A DNA stretch of 64,000 bases from Xenorhabdus szentirmaii DSM 16338 (GTDB lineage: Bacteria; Pseudomonadota; Gammaproteobacteria; Enterobacterales; Enterobacteriaceae), in NCBI RefSeq assembly GCF_002632585.1, contig NZ_NIBV01000003.1, positions 62,001 through 126,000 on the forward strand, written 5' to 3'. The notes under the pieces are model-generated. The model had not been told where the DNA came from. It did no database searches and saw only the letters and a program-made list of their open reading frames with translations. Positions 11,305 to 22,743 of this stretch are shown one piece after another (positions within the stretch are counted from its first letter, which is position 1; each line of letters starts with the position of its first letter). Made by a program: the position numbers and the translations under genes.

Positions 11305-11367
11305 TCCTGAAAGATAAACAATTTAGATGACTATATAATAAATTCCATATTATATATACGCTATATT

Positions 11368-12012
11368 TCAGATTTCAGTACTAACTTTATATTTAGATAA
11401 TTCATCATTAAGCTCTTTAATTTGAGTTTTGGATGGACTTAAGAGTAGCAAATACGTTCCAATACCCATAAATAAAATTATGCTAAAAATAACCAAACAC
11501 AGATCCAGAGCATCCCCACCCGTATTAATCCAAATATCCACCTTAGATAAAAATACGACCAAGACAATAAACGCCAACGTAAAAAAATAAGCTGAAAATA
11601 TCTTCTCAAAACAATAAGTAACATAGTAAGAGGGTTTAACCTTCACTTGAACTCTGTCAGAATTTAAAAAAGCATAGATTTTTAATTTTTTAACATTATC
11701 TATATATTCGCAATCCAATCCTTTCTGTTTTAATTTAATAATTATATTTCTAAATACATCAGATTTTATTTTTGTCACATCAAACATTATCTCCGATGCA
11801 ATCTCATATTTAAGATAACCCTTGTCATTCTCACCCAGATAATTATCATATTGATTTAAATATTTAATATACTTTATCGCCCTCCGTTCTCTAAAGATAC
11901 TCACGTCTGTATAAAGCCTCTTAAATACAGACAGAATAATACCAATAAAAGTCCCGATAGTACCCAAGACTTTCACCATATCATTACCATGCTTTAATAT
12001 GTATTCAATCAT
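11368..12012 (-). CDS. Hypothetical membrane protein
   Basis: Unrecognised 214-residue protein, AT-rich compared with its neighbours. It has one hydrophobic helix near the N-terminus (residues 14-30) and two near the C-terminus (about 138-155 and 170-190), with a charged cytosolic region of about 100 residues between. The layout resembles small accessory membrane proteins that may sense or anchor something, but no catalytic motif is visible. It lies in a block between alkA and yfhL that has no counterpart in E. coli and also holds a truncated sseA. It was probably acquired horizontally. Confidence 0.6.
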   Translation of the reverse strand: MIEYILKHGNDMVKVLGTIGTFIGIILSVFKRLYTDVSIFRERRAIKYIKYLNQYDNYLGENDKGYLKYEIASEIMFDVTKIKSDVFRNIIIKLKQKGLDCEYIDNVKKLKIYAFLNSDRVQVKVKPSYYVTYCFEKIFSAYFFTLAFIVLVVFLSKVDIWINTGGDALDLCLVIFSIILFMGIGTYLLLLSPSKTQIKELNDELSKYKVSTEI

Positions 12013-12102
12013 GTTTTTTCTCTAAAGAAATTAAAACATACTTAAGTATATACCATGATGAATACACAGGATCACTTTCTAAGCAATATCCATATCTTAT
12101 CT

Positions 12103-12352
12103 TTATTCTATGGGAAGACGATCAATAGCACCCCATTCAGCCCAAGAGCCATCATAGAGACACATTTTTTCATACCCACACTGATAAGCTGCCAGTAAAG
12201 CAATACACGCAGTAACCCCCGAGCCACAAGTAAAATACAGTACACGATCTAAATCAATTTCTTTTTCTGTAAAAATACGTTTTAACTCATCGGGAGATTT
12301 ATAACAGCAGCTATCCAATAATTGCTCAAACGGAAGATTAATCGAATTGGGT
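12103..12352 (-). pseudogene. sseA: 3-mercaptopyruvate sulfurtransferase (sseA) C-terminal remnant
   Basis: Only the last 80 or so residues of a two-domain rhodanese remain. The frame covers HIPNSINLPF-like sequence, then the active-site loop FTCGSGVTAC and the conserved LYDGSWAEWGA close to the end. Intact SseA has about 280 residues, so the first domain and most of the second are missing; upstream of about 12352 the frame is no longer homologous. The catalytic Cys of the CGSGVTA loop is kept, but the fold cannot be complete. A reading from the ATG at 12318 (71 codons) is open, but a functional product is unlikely. Confidence 0.75.
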
Positions 12353-13214
<862 letters not shown>

Positions 13215-13216
13215 GT

Positions 13217-13597
13217 TTAGCTTTCAAATATCACTGTCGCACAAGCATAACGGCGTTCATCCGCCAGTGTGACATGCATGGATTTCACATTCAGCCTGTC
13301 AGCCAGTTCAGCAGCCTCTCCATGAAGTTTTAATGTCGGTTTTCCCAATGGATCATTAATCACTTCAAACTGATTAAAGGCCAACCCATTGCGGATGCCT
13401 GTCCCCAATGCTTTGGCCGCCGCTTCCTTAACGGAAAATCGTTTTGCAAGGAAGCGGATGGGCTGGTTATGCTGCTGATATTTTTGCCATTCCCCATCAC
13501 TTAAAATACGCCTTGCCAAGCGTTCCCCAGAACGCTCAACGATGTCCTCAATGCGGGATATTTCAACAATATCAGTGCCTAATCCAACAATGGCCAT
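13217..13597 (-). CDS. acpS: Holo-[acyl-carrier-protein] synthase AcpS
   Basis: Transfers 4'-phosphopantetheine from CoA to acyl carrier protein. The 126-residue trimeric type carries the Mg-binding Asp9 in GLGTDIVEI and the [12 protein letters not shown] motif with its catalytic Glu. It overlaps the pdxJ stop by one base (TAATG), the normal pdxJ-acpS coupling. It is the last gene of the lepA-lepB-rnc-era-recO-pdxJ-acpS run. Confidence 0.96.
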   Translation of the reverse strand: MAIVGLGTDIVEISRIEDIVERSGERLARRILSDGEWQKYQQHNQPIRFLAKRFSVKEAAAKALGTGIRNGLAFNQFEVINDPLGKPTLKLHGEAAELADRLNVKSMHVTLADERRYACATVIFES

Positions 13598-14328
13598 TAA
13601 CGACGGGCTTCCCGCAATAAGGTTTTCATATCTGCTACCGCAGCCGATAAGCCGCTGAATACAGCACGGCCAATGATGGCATGCCCGATGTTTAATTCAT
13701 AAATTTCAGGCAAAGCCGCAATACGCTGAACATTATGGTAAGTCAAACCATGGCCGGCATTGACTGTAAGGCCCTTGCTTGCTGCGTAAGTCACGGCTTT
13801 TTTGATGCGCTGAAACTCTTTCTCTTGCTGGGCTTCATTTTCTGCGTCAGCATAGGCTCCTGTGTGAATTTCAATAAATGGTGCTCCAACTTCGGCAGCC
13901 GCATCAATTTGTTCACGATTAGCATCAATGAATAACGAAACCAAAATTCCTGCTTCTGTTAAGATCTTAACAGCCGCTGCAATGTGCTCTTTTTGCCCGT
14001 ATACATCCAGCCCCCCTTCTGTCGTCACTTCCTGACGTTTTTCAGGAACTAAGCAACAAAAAACAGGCTTAATTTGAGTGGCAATACCAACCATTTCATC
14101 CGTAACAGCCATTTCAAGATTCATACGGGTTTGAATTGTTTTATTTAATAGCTGGACATCTCTGTCTGTAATATGACGGCGATCTTCACGCAGGTGGATA
14201 GTGATCCCATCTGCTCCAGCTTGCTCTGCAATAAATGCTGCCTGAATAGGGTCCGGATATTGTGTTCCACGAGCATTACGTAGGGTTGCAATGTGATCAA
14301 TGTTGATACCTAACAATACCTCAGCCAT
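13597..14328 (-). CDS. pdxJ: Pyridoxine 5'-phosphate synthase PdxJ
   Basis: Condenses 1-deoxyxylulose 5-phosphate with 3-amino-2-oxopropyl phosphate to give pyridoxine 5'-phosphate. The TIM-barrel sequence starts [17 protein letters not shown] and includes [11 protein letters not shown] and GHGLTYHNV, phosphate- and substrate-contact segments. Start at MAEVLLG gives 243 residues, equal to E. coli; an ATG 14 codons upstream would add an unconserved tail. It lies between recO and acpS and supplies the vitamin B6 cofactor used by, among others, the PLP enzyme at 58.9 kb. Confidence 0.96.
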   Translation of the reverse strand: MAEVLLGINIDHIATLRNARGTQYPDPIQAAFIAEQAGADGITIHLREDRRHITDRDVQLLNKTIQTRMNLEMAVTDEMVGIATQIKPVFCCLVPEKRQEVTTEGGLDVYGQKEHIAAAVKILTEAGILVSLFIDANREQIDAAAEVGAPFIEIHTGAYADAENEAQQEKEFQRIKKAVTYAASKGLTVNAGHGLTYHNVQRIAALPEIYELNIGHAIIGRAVFSGLSAAVADMKTLLREARR

Positions 14329-14401
14329 TTTTAGCTCCTGCAATAATATAATATTAAGTAAAATCCACACTTTTCATGACAAGGTGAAAAAGTGTCTTAC
14401 T

Positions 14402-15139
14402 CTAGTTGTCATTTTTCTTGCCGGGATTATCCGTTTTCTTACGTACAAATTGACGAAATAATTCACGACTTTTTAGTGGCTTTCCACCCAAATAAGGTTT
14501 CAATGCGATACGAGTGAAACGCTTCGCTGCTTTTAGCGTTACATAATCAGGAAATTCACCCATTGCCAATGCTTTTAACTCGTGACCGGTGAAGCTGTAA
14601 TGATCAATAACCAAACTGGCAATGAAACCTTTTTCTTCACGATAGCGATAAGTCATCATATCCGTTACCGGCTCACCACTACCTGCACAATGAAGATAAT
14701 CTACACCGTATCCCATATTGGTTAATAGCGCTAATTCGAAACGACGCAATGCATATTCCGGAGTGAGTTCACTCGCAGCAAGTAATTGCAAACATTGTAG
14801 ATAATCAAAAAATAGGGAAGGATAGGCTGCGCCCTGCTCGAGGACCCGGGATAAGAGTTCATTCACGTACAATCCGCTATAAAGCACGCTCCCCGTTAAG
14901 GGAAGAGCCAGAGAAACAGGCTCCGCATCTCTTAATGTTTTGATTTCACCCCGCCCACTCCAACGAATGAGTAGCGGGGTAAAAGGCTGTAAACAGCCTT
15001 TCAGGTGAGAACGGCGGCTGCGTGCACCTTTCGCCAAAATACGTATCCGCCCTTCATTTTCAGTAAAAAAATCCAGAAGCAAGCTGGTTTCACTGTAAGG
15101 GCGCCCGTGAAGAACAAAGGCTCTCTGCCAGCCGTCCAC
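14402..15139 (-). CDS. recO: DNA repair protein RecO
   Basis: Recombination mediator that works with RecR to load RecA on SSB-coated gaps. The N-terminal OB fold ([28 protein letters not shown]) and the helical C-terminal region are recognisable; the 245-residue length matches E. coli (242). It follows era by nine bases and precedes pdxJ in the conserved operon. Confidence 0.95.
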   Translation of the reverse strand: MDGWQRAFVLHGRPYSETSLLLDFFTENEGRIRILAKGARSRRSHLKGCLQPFTPLLIRWSGRGEIKTLRDAEPVSLALPLTGSVLYSGLYVNELLSRVLEQGAAYPSLFFDYLQCLQLLAASELTPEYALRRFELALLTNMGYGVDYLHCAGSGEPVTDMMTYRYREEKGFIASLVIDHYSFTGHELKALAMGEFPDYVTLKAAKRFTRIALKPYLGGKPLKSRELFRQFVRKKTDNPGKKNDN

Positions 15140-15148
15140 AAGTCAGCC

Positions 15149-16054
15149 TTATAAATCGTCGATGTAACCGAGGCTACGCAGCGCTCGTTCATCGTCAGCC
15201 CAACCTGCTTTCACTTTTACCCACAGTTCCAGATGGACTTTAACATCAAACAGCCTTTCCATATCCTGACGGGCTTCTGTGCCAATTATCTTGATTTTGC
15301 TGCCTTTATTGCCAATCACCATTTTCTTCTGACCATCACGCTCAACCAGAATCAAACCGTGGATGGTATAGCCACCACGTTCATTGGTAACAAATTGTTC
15401 AATTTCCACTGTAACTGAATACGGTAATTCATCACCCAGAAAACGCATCAGTTTTTCACGAATGATTTCTGAAGCCATGAAACGCTGTGAGCGATCAGTG
15501 ATGTAATCTTCCGGAAAATGATGATCAGCCTGTGGCATATGATCGCGCACAAGTTTGGCGATGGTATCAACATTCATGCCTTTTTCCGCACTAACCGGCA
15601 CAACATCAATGAAATTCATTTGCTGACTCAGGAAACCGATGTGCGGCAGAAGGATGGTTTTATCCGTTACATTGTCTACTTTATTGATGGCAAGCAAGAC
15701 AGGGCAACGTAAATGGCGCAACTTATTCACTACCATTTCATCGTCTGGTGTCCAGTGTGTGCCTTCTACAACAAAAATAACCAATTCTACATCACCGATA
15801 GAGCTGCTCGCAGCCCGGTTCATCAAACGGTTGATCGCGCGCTTTTCTTCAATATGAAGACCCGGTGTATCAACATAGATAGTTTGGTAGGCCCCTTCCG
15901 TATGGATCCCCATGATGCGATGCCGCGTCGTTTGAGGTTTACGGGAAGTGATGGATACTTTCTGACCCAATAATTGATTCAATAAAGTGGATTTACCAAC
16001 GTTAGGCCGACCGACTATTGCAACGAATCCGCAATAGTTTTTTTCTTCGCTCAT
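15149..16054 (-). CDS. era: GTPase Era
   Basis: Essential GTPase binding 16S rRNA near its 3' end during 30S maturation. The G1 motif GRPNVGKS (residues 15-22), G3 DTPG, G4 NKVD and a C-terminal KH domain ([13 protein letters not shown]) are all visible. The 301 residues equal the E. coli length. Its start overlaps the rnc stop by four bases (ATGA), so the two are translationally coupled. Confidence 0.97.
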   Translation of the reverse strand: MSEEKNYCGFVAIVGRPNVGKSTLLNQLLGQKVSITSRKPQTTRHRIMGIHTEGAYQTIYVDTPGLHIEEKRAINRLMNRAASSSIGDVELVIFVVEGTHWTPDDEMVVNKLRHLRCPVLLAINKVDNVTDKTILLPHIGFLSQQMNFIDVVPVSAEKGMNVDTIAKLVRDHMPQADHHFPEDYITDRSQRFMASEIIREKLMRFLGDELPYSVTVEIEQFVTNERGGYTIHGLILVERDGQKKMVIGNKGSKIKIIGTEARQDMERLFDVKVHLELWVKVKAGWADDERALRSLGYIDDL

Positions 16055-16731
16055 TCAAGCTCCAGTTGTTTTAATGCTTGTTCCGCTGCCGCCTGTTCTG
16101 CCTTGCGGCGACTGGAACCTACTCCTCTGACAGGTTGTTCAAATCCACTGACCTGACAGTGAATTGTAAATTCCTGATCGTGTGCTTCCCCACGAACTTG
16201 AACAACCAAATATGTGGGCAACGGCAAATGACGCCCTTGCAGATATTCTTGTAAACGCGTTTTAGGATCTTTTTGTTTGTCGCCCGGGCTAATTTCATTC
16301 AAGCGAGTTTCATACCAACTCAATATAATTCTTTCGATTGTCTGAATATCGCTATCCAGAAAAATAGCACCAATTAAGGCTTCAATACTATCCGCCAAAA
16401 TAGATTCACGACGATGTCCCCCGCTTTTTAACTCCCCCGGTCCCAGACGAAGGCATTCACCTAATTCAAATTCTCTCGCCAGCTCTGCCAGTGTATTGCC
16501 CCTTACCAATGTTGCACGCATACGACTCATATCCCCTTCATCAATACGGGGAAAACGATGGTAAAGTGCATTGGCAATGACAAAACTGAGGATTGAGTCG
16601 CCAAGAAATTCCAGACGTTCATTATGCTTGCTGCTGGCACTACGGTGAGTTAAAGCTTGAAGCAACAAATCGTATTGTGTAAAGGTATAGCCTAGTTTAT
16701 GTTGTAACCGGTTCGTTATTATGGCGTTCAT
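16051..16731 (-). CDS. rnc: Ribonuclease III
   Basis: Double-strand-specific endoribonuclease for rRNA precursor and mRNA processing. The RNase III signature [11 protein letters not shown] (residues 38-48) carries the metal-binding acidic residues, and a dsRNA-binding domain occupies about residues 155-225. It has 226 residues, as in E. coli. A large stem-loop in the leader upstream resembles the rncO processing site through which RNase III represses its own mRNA. It heads the rnc-era-recO segment. Confidence 0.97.
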   Translation of the reverse strand: MNAIITNRLQHKLGYTFTQYDLLLQALTHRSASSKHNERLEFLGDSILSFVIANALYHRFPRIDEGDMSRMRATLVRGNTLAELAREFELGECLRLGPGELKSGGHRRESILADSIEALIGAIFLDSDIQTIERIILSWYETRLNEISPGDKQKDPKTRLQEYLQGRHLPLPTYLVVQVRGEAHDQEFTIHCQVSGFEQPVRGVGSSRRKAEQAAAEQALKQLELE

Positions 16732-16766
16732 GTGCTACCAATTCAGTTAGAATTCATCAAATAAAA

Positions 16767-16842
16767 GCACACGCAACAAACCTGTGAAGCTATATCCTGG
16801 TTGGGTATAAAGATATATGCCTTACAAAACTGTTGCGTTTGC
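16767..16842 (-). promoter_or_regulatory. rncO-like RNase III leader stem-loop
   Basis: Between lepB and rnc the minus-strand RNA can fold into a long, imperfectly paired hairpin. The outer arms (GCAAACGCAACA with TGTTGCGTGTGC) and inner arms (TATATC with GATATA) pair around an A/C-rich loop. E. coli rnc mRNA has a similar leader hairpin that RNase III cuts to destabilise its own message. Position and shape fit that role; cleavage is inferred. Confidence 0.6.
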
Positions 16843-16941
16843 ACTGGCTCCCTAAGATTTCTATCTCAGAAAGCCAGTCATCTCGTTTGAAAGAATATTC
16901 TACACTGTGGGATAAATTAATGCTCCGCTAATATTTATATA

Positions 16942-17913
16942 TTAGTGAATTCCACCAATTCTATTCAAGCGTATGCCTCTTGGCCACCACTGCCATTCCT
17001 GTTTTTCGATACTCATCCAAATACCTGTCACGCGGCCCACCAGATTTTTCTCCGGTATAAAACCCCACTCGCGGCTATCTGCACTATTGTCACGATTATC
17101 ACCCATCGCGAAATAGTGGCCTTCAGGAACAACCCAAGTACCAACAGGCAAGCCTGCCTGTTGGTAACGTGGCATTGATTGGATCTGAGGAATGGTCAAG
17201 ATATGGTGCGACACATGACCTAAAGTCTCAACCCGCTCATCTTGACGCAGCGCGTTTAATCCCAAAGGTTCATCAAGGGGAACTTGATAAACACCCTCTG
17301 AACGCCCACCGTCTGATTTTATATCTTCTTTTATTGTCCACTCACTGGGAAAAGAATCCCGATAGGTGACAGGCAGATCCTTACAAATGCTATTCCAGCC
17401 GCATCCGGGAAAAACCTGAAGCTCTTTTCTAATAGGATCGTAGACAATCTTGTCACCGGGCAAACCGACAATTCGTTTAACAAAATCTATACTCAGGTTA
17501 ATCGGGTATTTGAAGACCGCAACATCCCCACGCTCAGGCTCACCCGTTTTAATCAAGGTGGTTTGCGTTATTGGATCTTTTAACCCATAGGAAAATTTTT
17601 CAACCAGAATAAAATCCCCAATCAATAATGTCGGCATCATTGAACCGGAAGGGATTTGGAAAGGTTCATAAACAAAGGAACGAAGAACCAAGACAATGGC
17701 TAACACCGGAAAGACAGATGCAATAGTCTCAAGCCATGATGGTTTCTTAAGATCCTTAGCCAAAGCGCCCTGAGCTTCCTCACCAGCCGCCTGTTCTTGA
17801 AGAGAAGCAAGTTTCTTCTTACGAGCAGGGGCAAGTTTAAAGCGCTCGATACACCAGACAATGCCGGTAATTAACGTCGCTAACGTTAAGATCAAGGCAA
17901 AAGTGTTAGCCAT
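16942..17913 (-). CDS. lepB: Signal peptidase I LepB
   Basis: Inner-membrane serine protease removing signal peptides from exported proteins. Two N-terminal transmembrane segments (about residues 4-22 and 63-79) precede the catalytic domain with Ser91 in IPSGSMMPTLLIGD, the Lys146 general base in FVKRIVGLPGD, and the GDNRDNSADSREWG box. It has 323 residues compared with 324 in E. coli. It follows lepA by 20 bases in one transcription unit. Confidence 0.97.
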   Translation of the reverse strand: MANTFALILTLATLITGIVWCIERFKLAPARKKKLASLQEQAAGEEAQGALAKDLKKPSWLETIASVFPVLAIVLVLRSFVYEPFQIPSGSMMPTLLIGDFILVEKFSYGLKDPITQTTLIKTGEPERGDVAVFKYPINLSIDFVKRIVGLPGDKIVYDPIRKELQVFPGCGWNSICKDLPVTYRDSFPSEWTIKEDIKSDGGRSEGVYQVPLDEPLGLNALRQDERVETLGHVSHHILTIPQIQSMPRYQQAGLPVGTWVVPEGHYFAMGDNRDNSADSREWGFIPEKNLVGRVTGIWMSIEKQEWQWWPRGIRLNRIGGIH

Positions 17914-17933
17914 TTAAACTCCTTACGACCTTG

Positions 17934-19730
17934 TTAGTTATCTTTTCCAACATGCAGAATCGCTAAGAAAGCTTCTTGTGGCAGTTCAACATTTCCGACC
18001 TGCTTCATGCGTTTCTTGCCTTCTTTCTGTTTCTGCAATAATTTTTTCTTACGGCTAACGTCACCGCCATAACATTTAGCAAGTACGTTTTTACGTAACT
18101 GCTTCACTGTAGAGCGTGCAATAACATGTGTTCCAATCGCAGCCTGAATTGCAATATCGAATTGCTGACGTGGAATAAGCTCTTTCATTTTTTCCACCAG
18201 CTCACGACCACGATATTGTGAATTGTCACGGTGAGTAATCAGTGCCAGTGCGTCAACACGTTCCCCGTTAATCAATACATCCACACGTACCATGTCTGAA
18301 TTCTGGAAGCGGGTAAAATTATAATCCAGTGAAGCATAGCCACGAGATGTTGATTTCAACCGGTCAAAGAAATCCAGAACAACTTCAGCCATCGGAATTT
18401 CGTAAGTCAGTGCAACCTGATTACCGTGATAAACCATATTAGTCTGTATGCCACGTTTTTCCACACAGAGTGTAATCACGTTGCCAAGATATTCTTTCGG
18501 CAACAGCATGTGACACTCTGCAATTGGTTCACGCAATTCACTAATGTTGTTCAGTGCCGGTAACTTCGATGGGCTGTCAACGTAAATAATATCACCACTT
18601 GTTGTCTCAACTTCATAAACAACTGTTGGTGCCGTTGTAATCAAATCGAGATCATACTCACGTTCCAGACGTTCCTGAATGATTTCCATGTGCAGCAGGC
18701 CAAGGAAACCACAGCGGAAACCGAAACCCAATGCAGTAGAGCTTTCTGGTTCATAGAATAATGACGCATCATTCAGACTCAGTTTACCCAGTGCATCGCG
18801 GAATGCTTCATAATCATCAGAGCTTATCGGGAATAATCCGGCATAAACCTGAGGTTTCACTTTCTTGAAGCCAGGCAAAACCTTTTCAGCAGGATGACGT
18901 GCAGTTGTCAATGTATCACCGACCGGAGCGCCCAAAATATCTTTGATAGCACAAACCAACCAGCCTACTTCACCACAATTCAGCACATCGCGATCAATGC
19001 GCTTCGGTGTGAAAATACCCAGACGATCTGCGTTATATACCTGCCCTGTACTCATGACTTTAACTTTATCGCCTTTGCGCAATGTCCCGTTTTTAATCCG
19101 GACAAGTGAAACCACGCCAAGGTAATTATCAAACCATGAGTCAATGATCAGTGCCTGTAATGGTGCATCCGGATCGCCTTCTGGTGACGGGATTTCTTTC
19201 ACCAGTCGCTCAATAACATCCTGTACACCAATGCCGGTTTTTGCAGAACAACGAACTGCGTCTGTGGCATCAATACCAACAATATCTTCGATTTCTTCTG
19301 CAACCCGCTCTGGCTCAGCGGCCGGAAGATCAATTTTGTTCAGGACCGGAACAACTTCCAGATCCATTTCAATAGCGGTATAACAGTTAGCCAGCGTCTG
19401 GGCTTCAACCCCCTGGCCCGCATCAACGACCAGCAAAGCCCCTTCACAAGCAGCCAAAGAACGGGAAACTTCATACGAGAAGTCAACGTGTCCAGGAGTG
19501 TCGATAAAGTTTAATTGATAGACTTGACCATCATTAGCTTTGTAATCGAGCGTGACACTTTGTGCCTTGATAGTGATGCCCCGCTCACGTTCAAGGTCCA
19601 TTGAATCCAGTACTTGTGCTGCCATTTCACGATCAGACAGCCCCCCACAAATTTGAATAATTCGGTCAGATAACGTGGACTTACCGTGGTCAATGTGGGC
19701 GATAATGGAGAAATTTCTTATTTGCTTCAT
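17934..19730 (-). CDS. lepA: Elongation factor 4 (LepA)
   Basis: Ribosomal translational GTPase implicated in translation initiation and ribosome back-translocation. The N-terminal G domain holds [20 protein letters not shown] and NKIDLP; EF-G-like domains II, III and V follow, with the LepA-specific C-terminal domain ending in [17 protein letters not shown]. It has 598 residues, close to the E. coli 599. It is the first gene of the operon that runs to acpS. Confidence 0.97.
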   Translation of the reverse strand: MKQIRNFSIIAHIDHGKSTLSDRIIQICGGLSDREMAAQVLDSMDLERERGITIKAQSVTLDYKANDGQVYQLNFIDTPGHVDFSYEVSRSLAACEGALLVVDAGQGVEAQTLANCYTAIEMDLEVVPVLNKIDLPAAEPERVAEEIEDIVGIDATDAVRCSAKTGIGVQDVIERLVKEIPSPEGDPDAPLQALIIDSWFDNYLGVVSLVRIKNGTLRKGDKVKVMSTGQVYNADRLGIFTPKRIDRDVLNCGEVGWLVCAIKDILGAPVGDTLTTARHPAEKVLPGFKKVKPQVYAGLFPISSDDYEAFRDALGKLSLNDASLFYEPESSTALGFGFRCGFLGLLHMEIIQERLEREYDLDLITTAPTVVYEVETTSGDIIYVDSPSKLPALNNISELREPIAECHMLLPKEYLGNVITLCVEKRGIQTNMVYHGNQVALTYEIPMAEVVLDFFDRLKSTSRGYASLDYNFTRFQNSDMVRVDVLINGERVDALALITHRDNSQYRGRELVEKMKELIPRQQFDIAIQAAIGTHVIARSTVKQLRKNVLAKCYGGDVSRKKKLLQKQKEGKKRMKQVGNVELPQEAFLAILHVGKDN

Positions 19731-19943
19731 TATTGAATCTTTTTTGCCTTAATATTTCTGAATCATTCGCCTATGGACACACTGATGGACATAAAGCGAC
19801 AGTTTATTGGTTGGGCCACAGGCCTGAGAAGCTCCGTATTCTACATGCCAAAATTGCGAAAACCTAGTCATGCCTATGGTTTTCGGTATGACTCATTGGA
19901 TTTCATCTGACAAATAAGGTCGTAGCGCGTATGGTAAAACAGA

Positions 19944-20408
19944 CTATTCCTGCTGTAGAACATTAATCGTATCAGGAGGCAAACCAATTTGTAACACTAC
20001 TGGCTGGTATGCTTGATGATTATCCCAATAAGAAGCGATTTTGCGAGCAATGAAAAAACCAGCAAGCCCGCCGCCAATCCCCCCCAAGCATATCCATAAT
20101 TGATCTGATGTCCAATATTGGAGAAATATTCCCCCTAAAAACAGCCCAAGTAACGGTGTTAAATAGACCAGCATAGCTGAACGCAGTAAGCTGCTTTCAG
20201 GGATCCCTACTTCCACTTTCTGACCAGGTTGAAGGGGTTGTGGAATTTCCAGTTCTAATTGATGTATCTTTTCTGGCCCTATTTTTTCCAGTAAATAAGA
20301 ACCACAAGCGGCTTTAGCCTGACAACTGCCACAGCCTGAAGATGCGCCATAGCGTAATAATGCCCGCCCTTGTTGCCAACGGACAACGGTTGCCCATTCT
20401 TTAACCAT
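19944..20408 (-). CDS. rseC: Sigma-E operon reducing-system protein RseC
   Basis: Small inner-membrane protein with two adjacent transmembrane helices (about residues 75-115) and an N-terminal cysteine cluster CGSCQAKAAC. It is linked to SoxR reduction and electron-transport functions. The ATG at 20408 overlaps the rseB stop as TGATG, favouring it over an in-frame TTG one codon earlier. The product has 154 residues. It ends the rpoE-rseA-rseB-rseC operon. The 213-base spacer to lepA shows only an imperfect GAAAACC...GGTTTTC hairpin near 19858-19883. Confidence 0.93.
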   Translation of the reverse strand: MVKEWATVVRWQQGRALLRYGASSGCGSCQAKAACGSYLLEKIGPEKIHQLELEIPQPLQPGQKVEVGIPESSLLRSAMLVYLTPLLGLFLGGIFLQYWTSDQLWICLGGIGGGLAGFFIARKIASYWDNHQAYQPVVLQIGLPPDTINVLQQE

Positions 20409-21367
20409 CAATTTTCTCCCATAAACGTCACGCCAGCGGCAATTAATTTAGCTGTTGCGAAAGGCAACTCACCGATGACAGTAATACTATTTTTACCTTT
20501 GGCTAAAGTATAAACCGTTCTCCGCCCTTGCCGAAACGGCTGTTCATCAATGGTTTTTTTACCTGTGTTAACAACATTCACAGAAAAATTAAACAACCCA
20601 TCACTGTACATGATGGATTCCAGCCACTCTGTGTCTGACAACTTACGGCTATTACGCTCGATTTCTTTAAAACCGTCAGGTATCTTGCCAATTTTCCAAT
20701 TGAACTTCGATTTCTCAGAGGCTGGGATAAGCAACATAGGGGGCAATTTAAAACCGGTAATCGCAGCTAACTCTTTTTTAACGGAGTCACTGACGGTTGA
20801 TGACACAACCCGGAATTGTTCAATAACTGTTGTATTATCCTTATCCAATAGATCAATCAACAAAGGAAGGTGGCTTTTTTCATCAATCAGAAGGTTATAA
20901 TTATAACGCAGTTCATCTTTCGATATGATCCGCACAAAACTCACAGGATGGTCGCCAACATGCGTGCTACCAGCATCAATGAAACGATAGAATTTCTGTA
21001 GCTGTTTAAAATTGGCAAAAATGATCGGGGGAAGGTAATCGACAATATGGTTACCATATAAACTAAATGAATCCAGTCCCGGTTCATAATAGCTGATTTG
21101 ATCACCACGCTGGACAATTTCTCGGCGGGAACCGTCCATCTGTATGATTTGCGCGAGCGGCTGACCATCAATGATGGCATGACGATAACGAAGAGGAACA
21201 AGGAACTGTTGCCCTAAATTAATGAAACCAAGTTCATAATTCAGTGTTTGTACGGCATGACTCATATCCTGTAACAAAACCTCGGCGTTGTTTTGTTCCG
21301 CCGAGGCTTTTAAAGGAGTAAACAGGTTATAAGCCAATAAAAAAATGAAAAAACAAATGCGTTTCAT
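20408..21367 (-). CDS. rseB: Sigma-E factor regulatory protein RseB
   Basis: Periplasmic negative regulator that binds RseA and protects it from DegS until lipopolysaccharide intermediates displace it. A signal peptide ends near LKASA; the rest is the MucB/RseB two-domain fold (large LolA-like domain, then a smaller C-terminal one). It has 319 residues compared with 318 in E. coli. It follows rseA by six bases. Confidence 0.95.
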   Translation of the reverse strand: MKRICFFIFLLAYNLFTPLKASAEQNNAEVLLQDMSHAVQTLNYELGFINLGQQFLVPLRYRHAIIDGQPLAQIIQMDGSRREIVQRGDQISYYEPGLDSFSLYGNHIVDYLPPIIFANFKQLQKFYRFIDAGSTHVGDHPVSFVRIISKDELRYNYNLLIDEKSHLPLLIDLLDKDNTTVIEQFRVVSSTVSDSVKKELAAITGFKLPPMLLIPASEKSKFNWKIGKIPDGFKEIERNSRKLSDTEWLESIMYSDGLFNFSVNVVNTGKKTIDEQPFRQGRRTVYTLAKGKNSITVIGELPFATAKLIAAGVTFMGEN

Positions 21368-21373
21368 TGTAAT

Positions 21374-22024
21374 TTATTGTACCTGCTGTGCTTGTGCTCC
21401 ACGAGATTGATTTTCAGCCTGTACAGTCCCGTGATTTTTTCCAGCATCAATGCGCCGGGAAAGTTCATATTGCTGCAACATAGCATCGATTCGTTTATTG
21501 CTTTCCCGGATTTGCGTACTAAAGTCTCCCCCGAAAGCTTCATCATCCACTGGTGTGACCGGAGTATCCAGTCCCACGGGTGAAGCCGATCCCATTACAG
21601 GCAATGTATTGAAAGCGGGAGTATCAAATTGGCTGTCCGCTCCAACGCTACTATCGCTATTATATTGCTGAACACCAATAATCACGGCCAGAGATACACA
21701 TGCTGCAACACCAACTTGTGTAATCTGACTCGTCCACGGGCGGATTTTATTCCAGAATGACATTTTTGCCCATGTATTGGGTTTTGGCTGAGATTCCAAG
21801 GAAGCAGACAGACTGATAATAATAGGCTCTTTCTCAATTGCTAACGCGACCTGACTGGCAATATTGAAATGTAATACATCTCCTGCATCGCTGCGCATGA
21901 CATCACGTATAACGTGGTATCTTTCCCACTGTTTCTGCATGACTTCATTTTCGGAGACCAAACGAACTACTTCACTATCAAGAGCTTCTCCATCCATTAA
22001 TGCGGAAAGTTTCTCTCTATGCAT
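21374..22024 (-). CDS. rseA: Anti-sigma-E factor RseA
   Basis: Single-pass inner-membrane anti-sigma factor. The N-terminal domain (MHREKLSALMDGEALD) binds sigma-E, a transmembrane helix lies near residues 104-121 (VGVAACVSLAVIIGVQQY), and the C-terminal periplasmic part binds RseB and ends in a Gln-rich tail. Its C-terminal residues QVQ differ from the usual DegS/PDZ-regulated arrangement only slightly. It has 216 residues, as in E. coli. Confidence 0.95.
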   Translation of the reverse strand: MHREKLSALMDGEALDSEVVRLVSENEVMQKQWERYHVIRDVMRSDAGDVLHFNIASQVALAIEKEPIIISLSASLESQPKPNTWAKMSFWNKIRPWTSQITQVGVAACVSLAVIIGVQQYNSDSSVGADSQFDTPAFNTLPVMGSASPVGLDTPVTPVDDEAFGGDFSTQIRESNKRIDAMLQQYELSRRIDAGKNHGTVQAENQSRGAQAQQVQ

Positions 22025-22056
22025 GCCAAAGTACCCTTAAATATTGTTTTGTCCCA

Positions 22057-22632
22057 CTATTGTTGAATTAGCGGTTGAACTTTACTATCAATGGCTTCCC
22101 TTGCCCGAAAAATTCGAGAACGTACAGTACCTACAGGACATTCCATGATGTCGGCTATTTCCTCATAGCTCAACCCATCTAATTCCCTCAACGTAATCGC
22201 TATCCGTAAATCTTCCGGGAGCGATTCAATGGTACGGAAAACCACTTCCTTTAACTCTTCAGACAACATTAAGTTCTCAGGGTTCGAAATTTCTTTTAAT
22301 GAACTCGATGTATCATAATTTTCTGCATCGCTGGCATCCAAATCATTGGATGGCGGACGACGCCCCTGAGCAACTAAATAATTTTTCGCCGTATTAACAG
22401 CAATGCGATACAACCAAGTATAAAAAGCACTTTCTCCCCGGAAAGATGAAAGTGCACGATACGTCTTAATAAATGCCTCTTGAGCAACATCAGGAACGTC
22501 ACTTTGAGGCACATAACGAGCAATCAGACTCGCCACTTTATGCTGGTATCTCATCACCAGTAAATTAAACGCTTTTTGGTCACCTTTCTGGGCCTGCTCG
22601 ACCAGAATTTGATCCGTTAACTGCTCGCTCAT
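22057..22632 (-). CDS. rpoE: RNA polymerase sigma-E factor (RpoE)
   Basis: ECF-family sigma factor controlling the envelope stress regulon. Region 2 (FNLLVMRYQHKVASLIARYV, AFIKTYRALSSFRG) and region 4 (LRELDGLSYEEIADIMECPVG) are clear, and the 191 residues equal the E. coli length. A sigma-E type promoter about 100 bases upstream suggests autoregulation. In E. coli nadB lies divergently upstream; here the spacer runs straight to trmN6 and nadB is absent. Confidence 0.97.
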   Translation of the reverse strand: MSEQLTDQILVEQAQKGDQKAFNLLVMRYQHKVASLIARYVPQSDVPDVAQEAFIKTYRALSSFRGESAFYTWLYRIAVNTAKNYLVAQGRRPPSNDLDASDAENYDTSSSLKEISNPENLMLSEELKEVVFRTIESLPEDLRIAITLRELDGLSYEEIADIMECPVGTVRSRIFRAREAIDSKVQPLIQQ

Positions 22633-22716
22633 CCGAGGTTCACTCTCCTGAGGTAAAACTCCACGTTTAGATTTATTAAACTAATATGATACTTTGCTTT
22701 CTCGAACAAGCACGGT

Positions 22717-22743
22717 TTTGAGTATTAATTTATTGTGAAGTTC
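22717..22743 (-). promoter_or_regulatory. Candidate sigma-E promoter of the rpoE operon
   Basis: On the minus strand GAACTT (22743-22738) and TCAAA (22721-22717) are 16 bases apart, the sigma-E spacing, with a one-base departure in the -10 element. Autoregulation of rpoE through such a promoter is known in E. coli. The rest of the 340-base rpoE-trmN6 spacer holds no gene. Confidence 0.65.

Noticed and set aside
19731..19943. Gene or RNA between lepA and rseC
   Set aside because: Only an imperfect hairpin is visible, with no promoter or reading frame.
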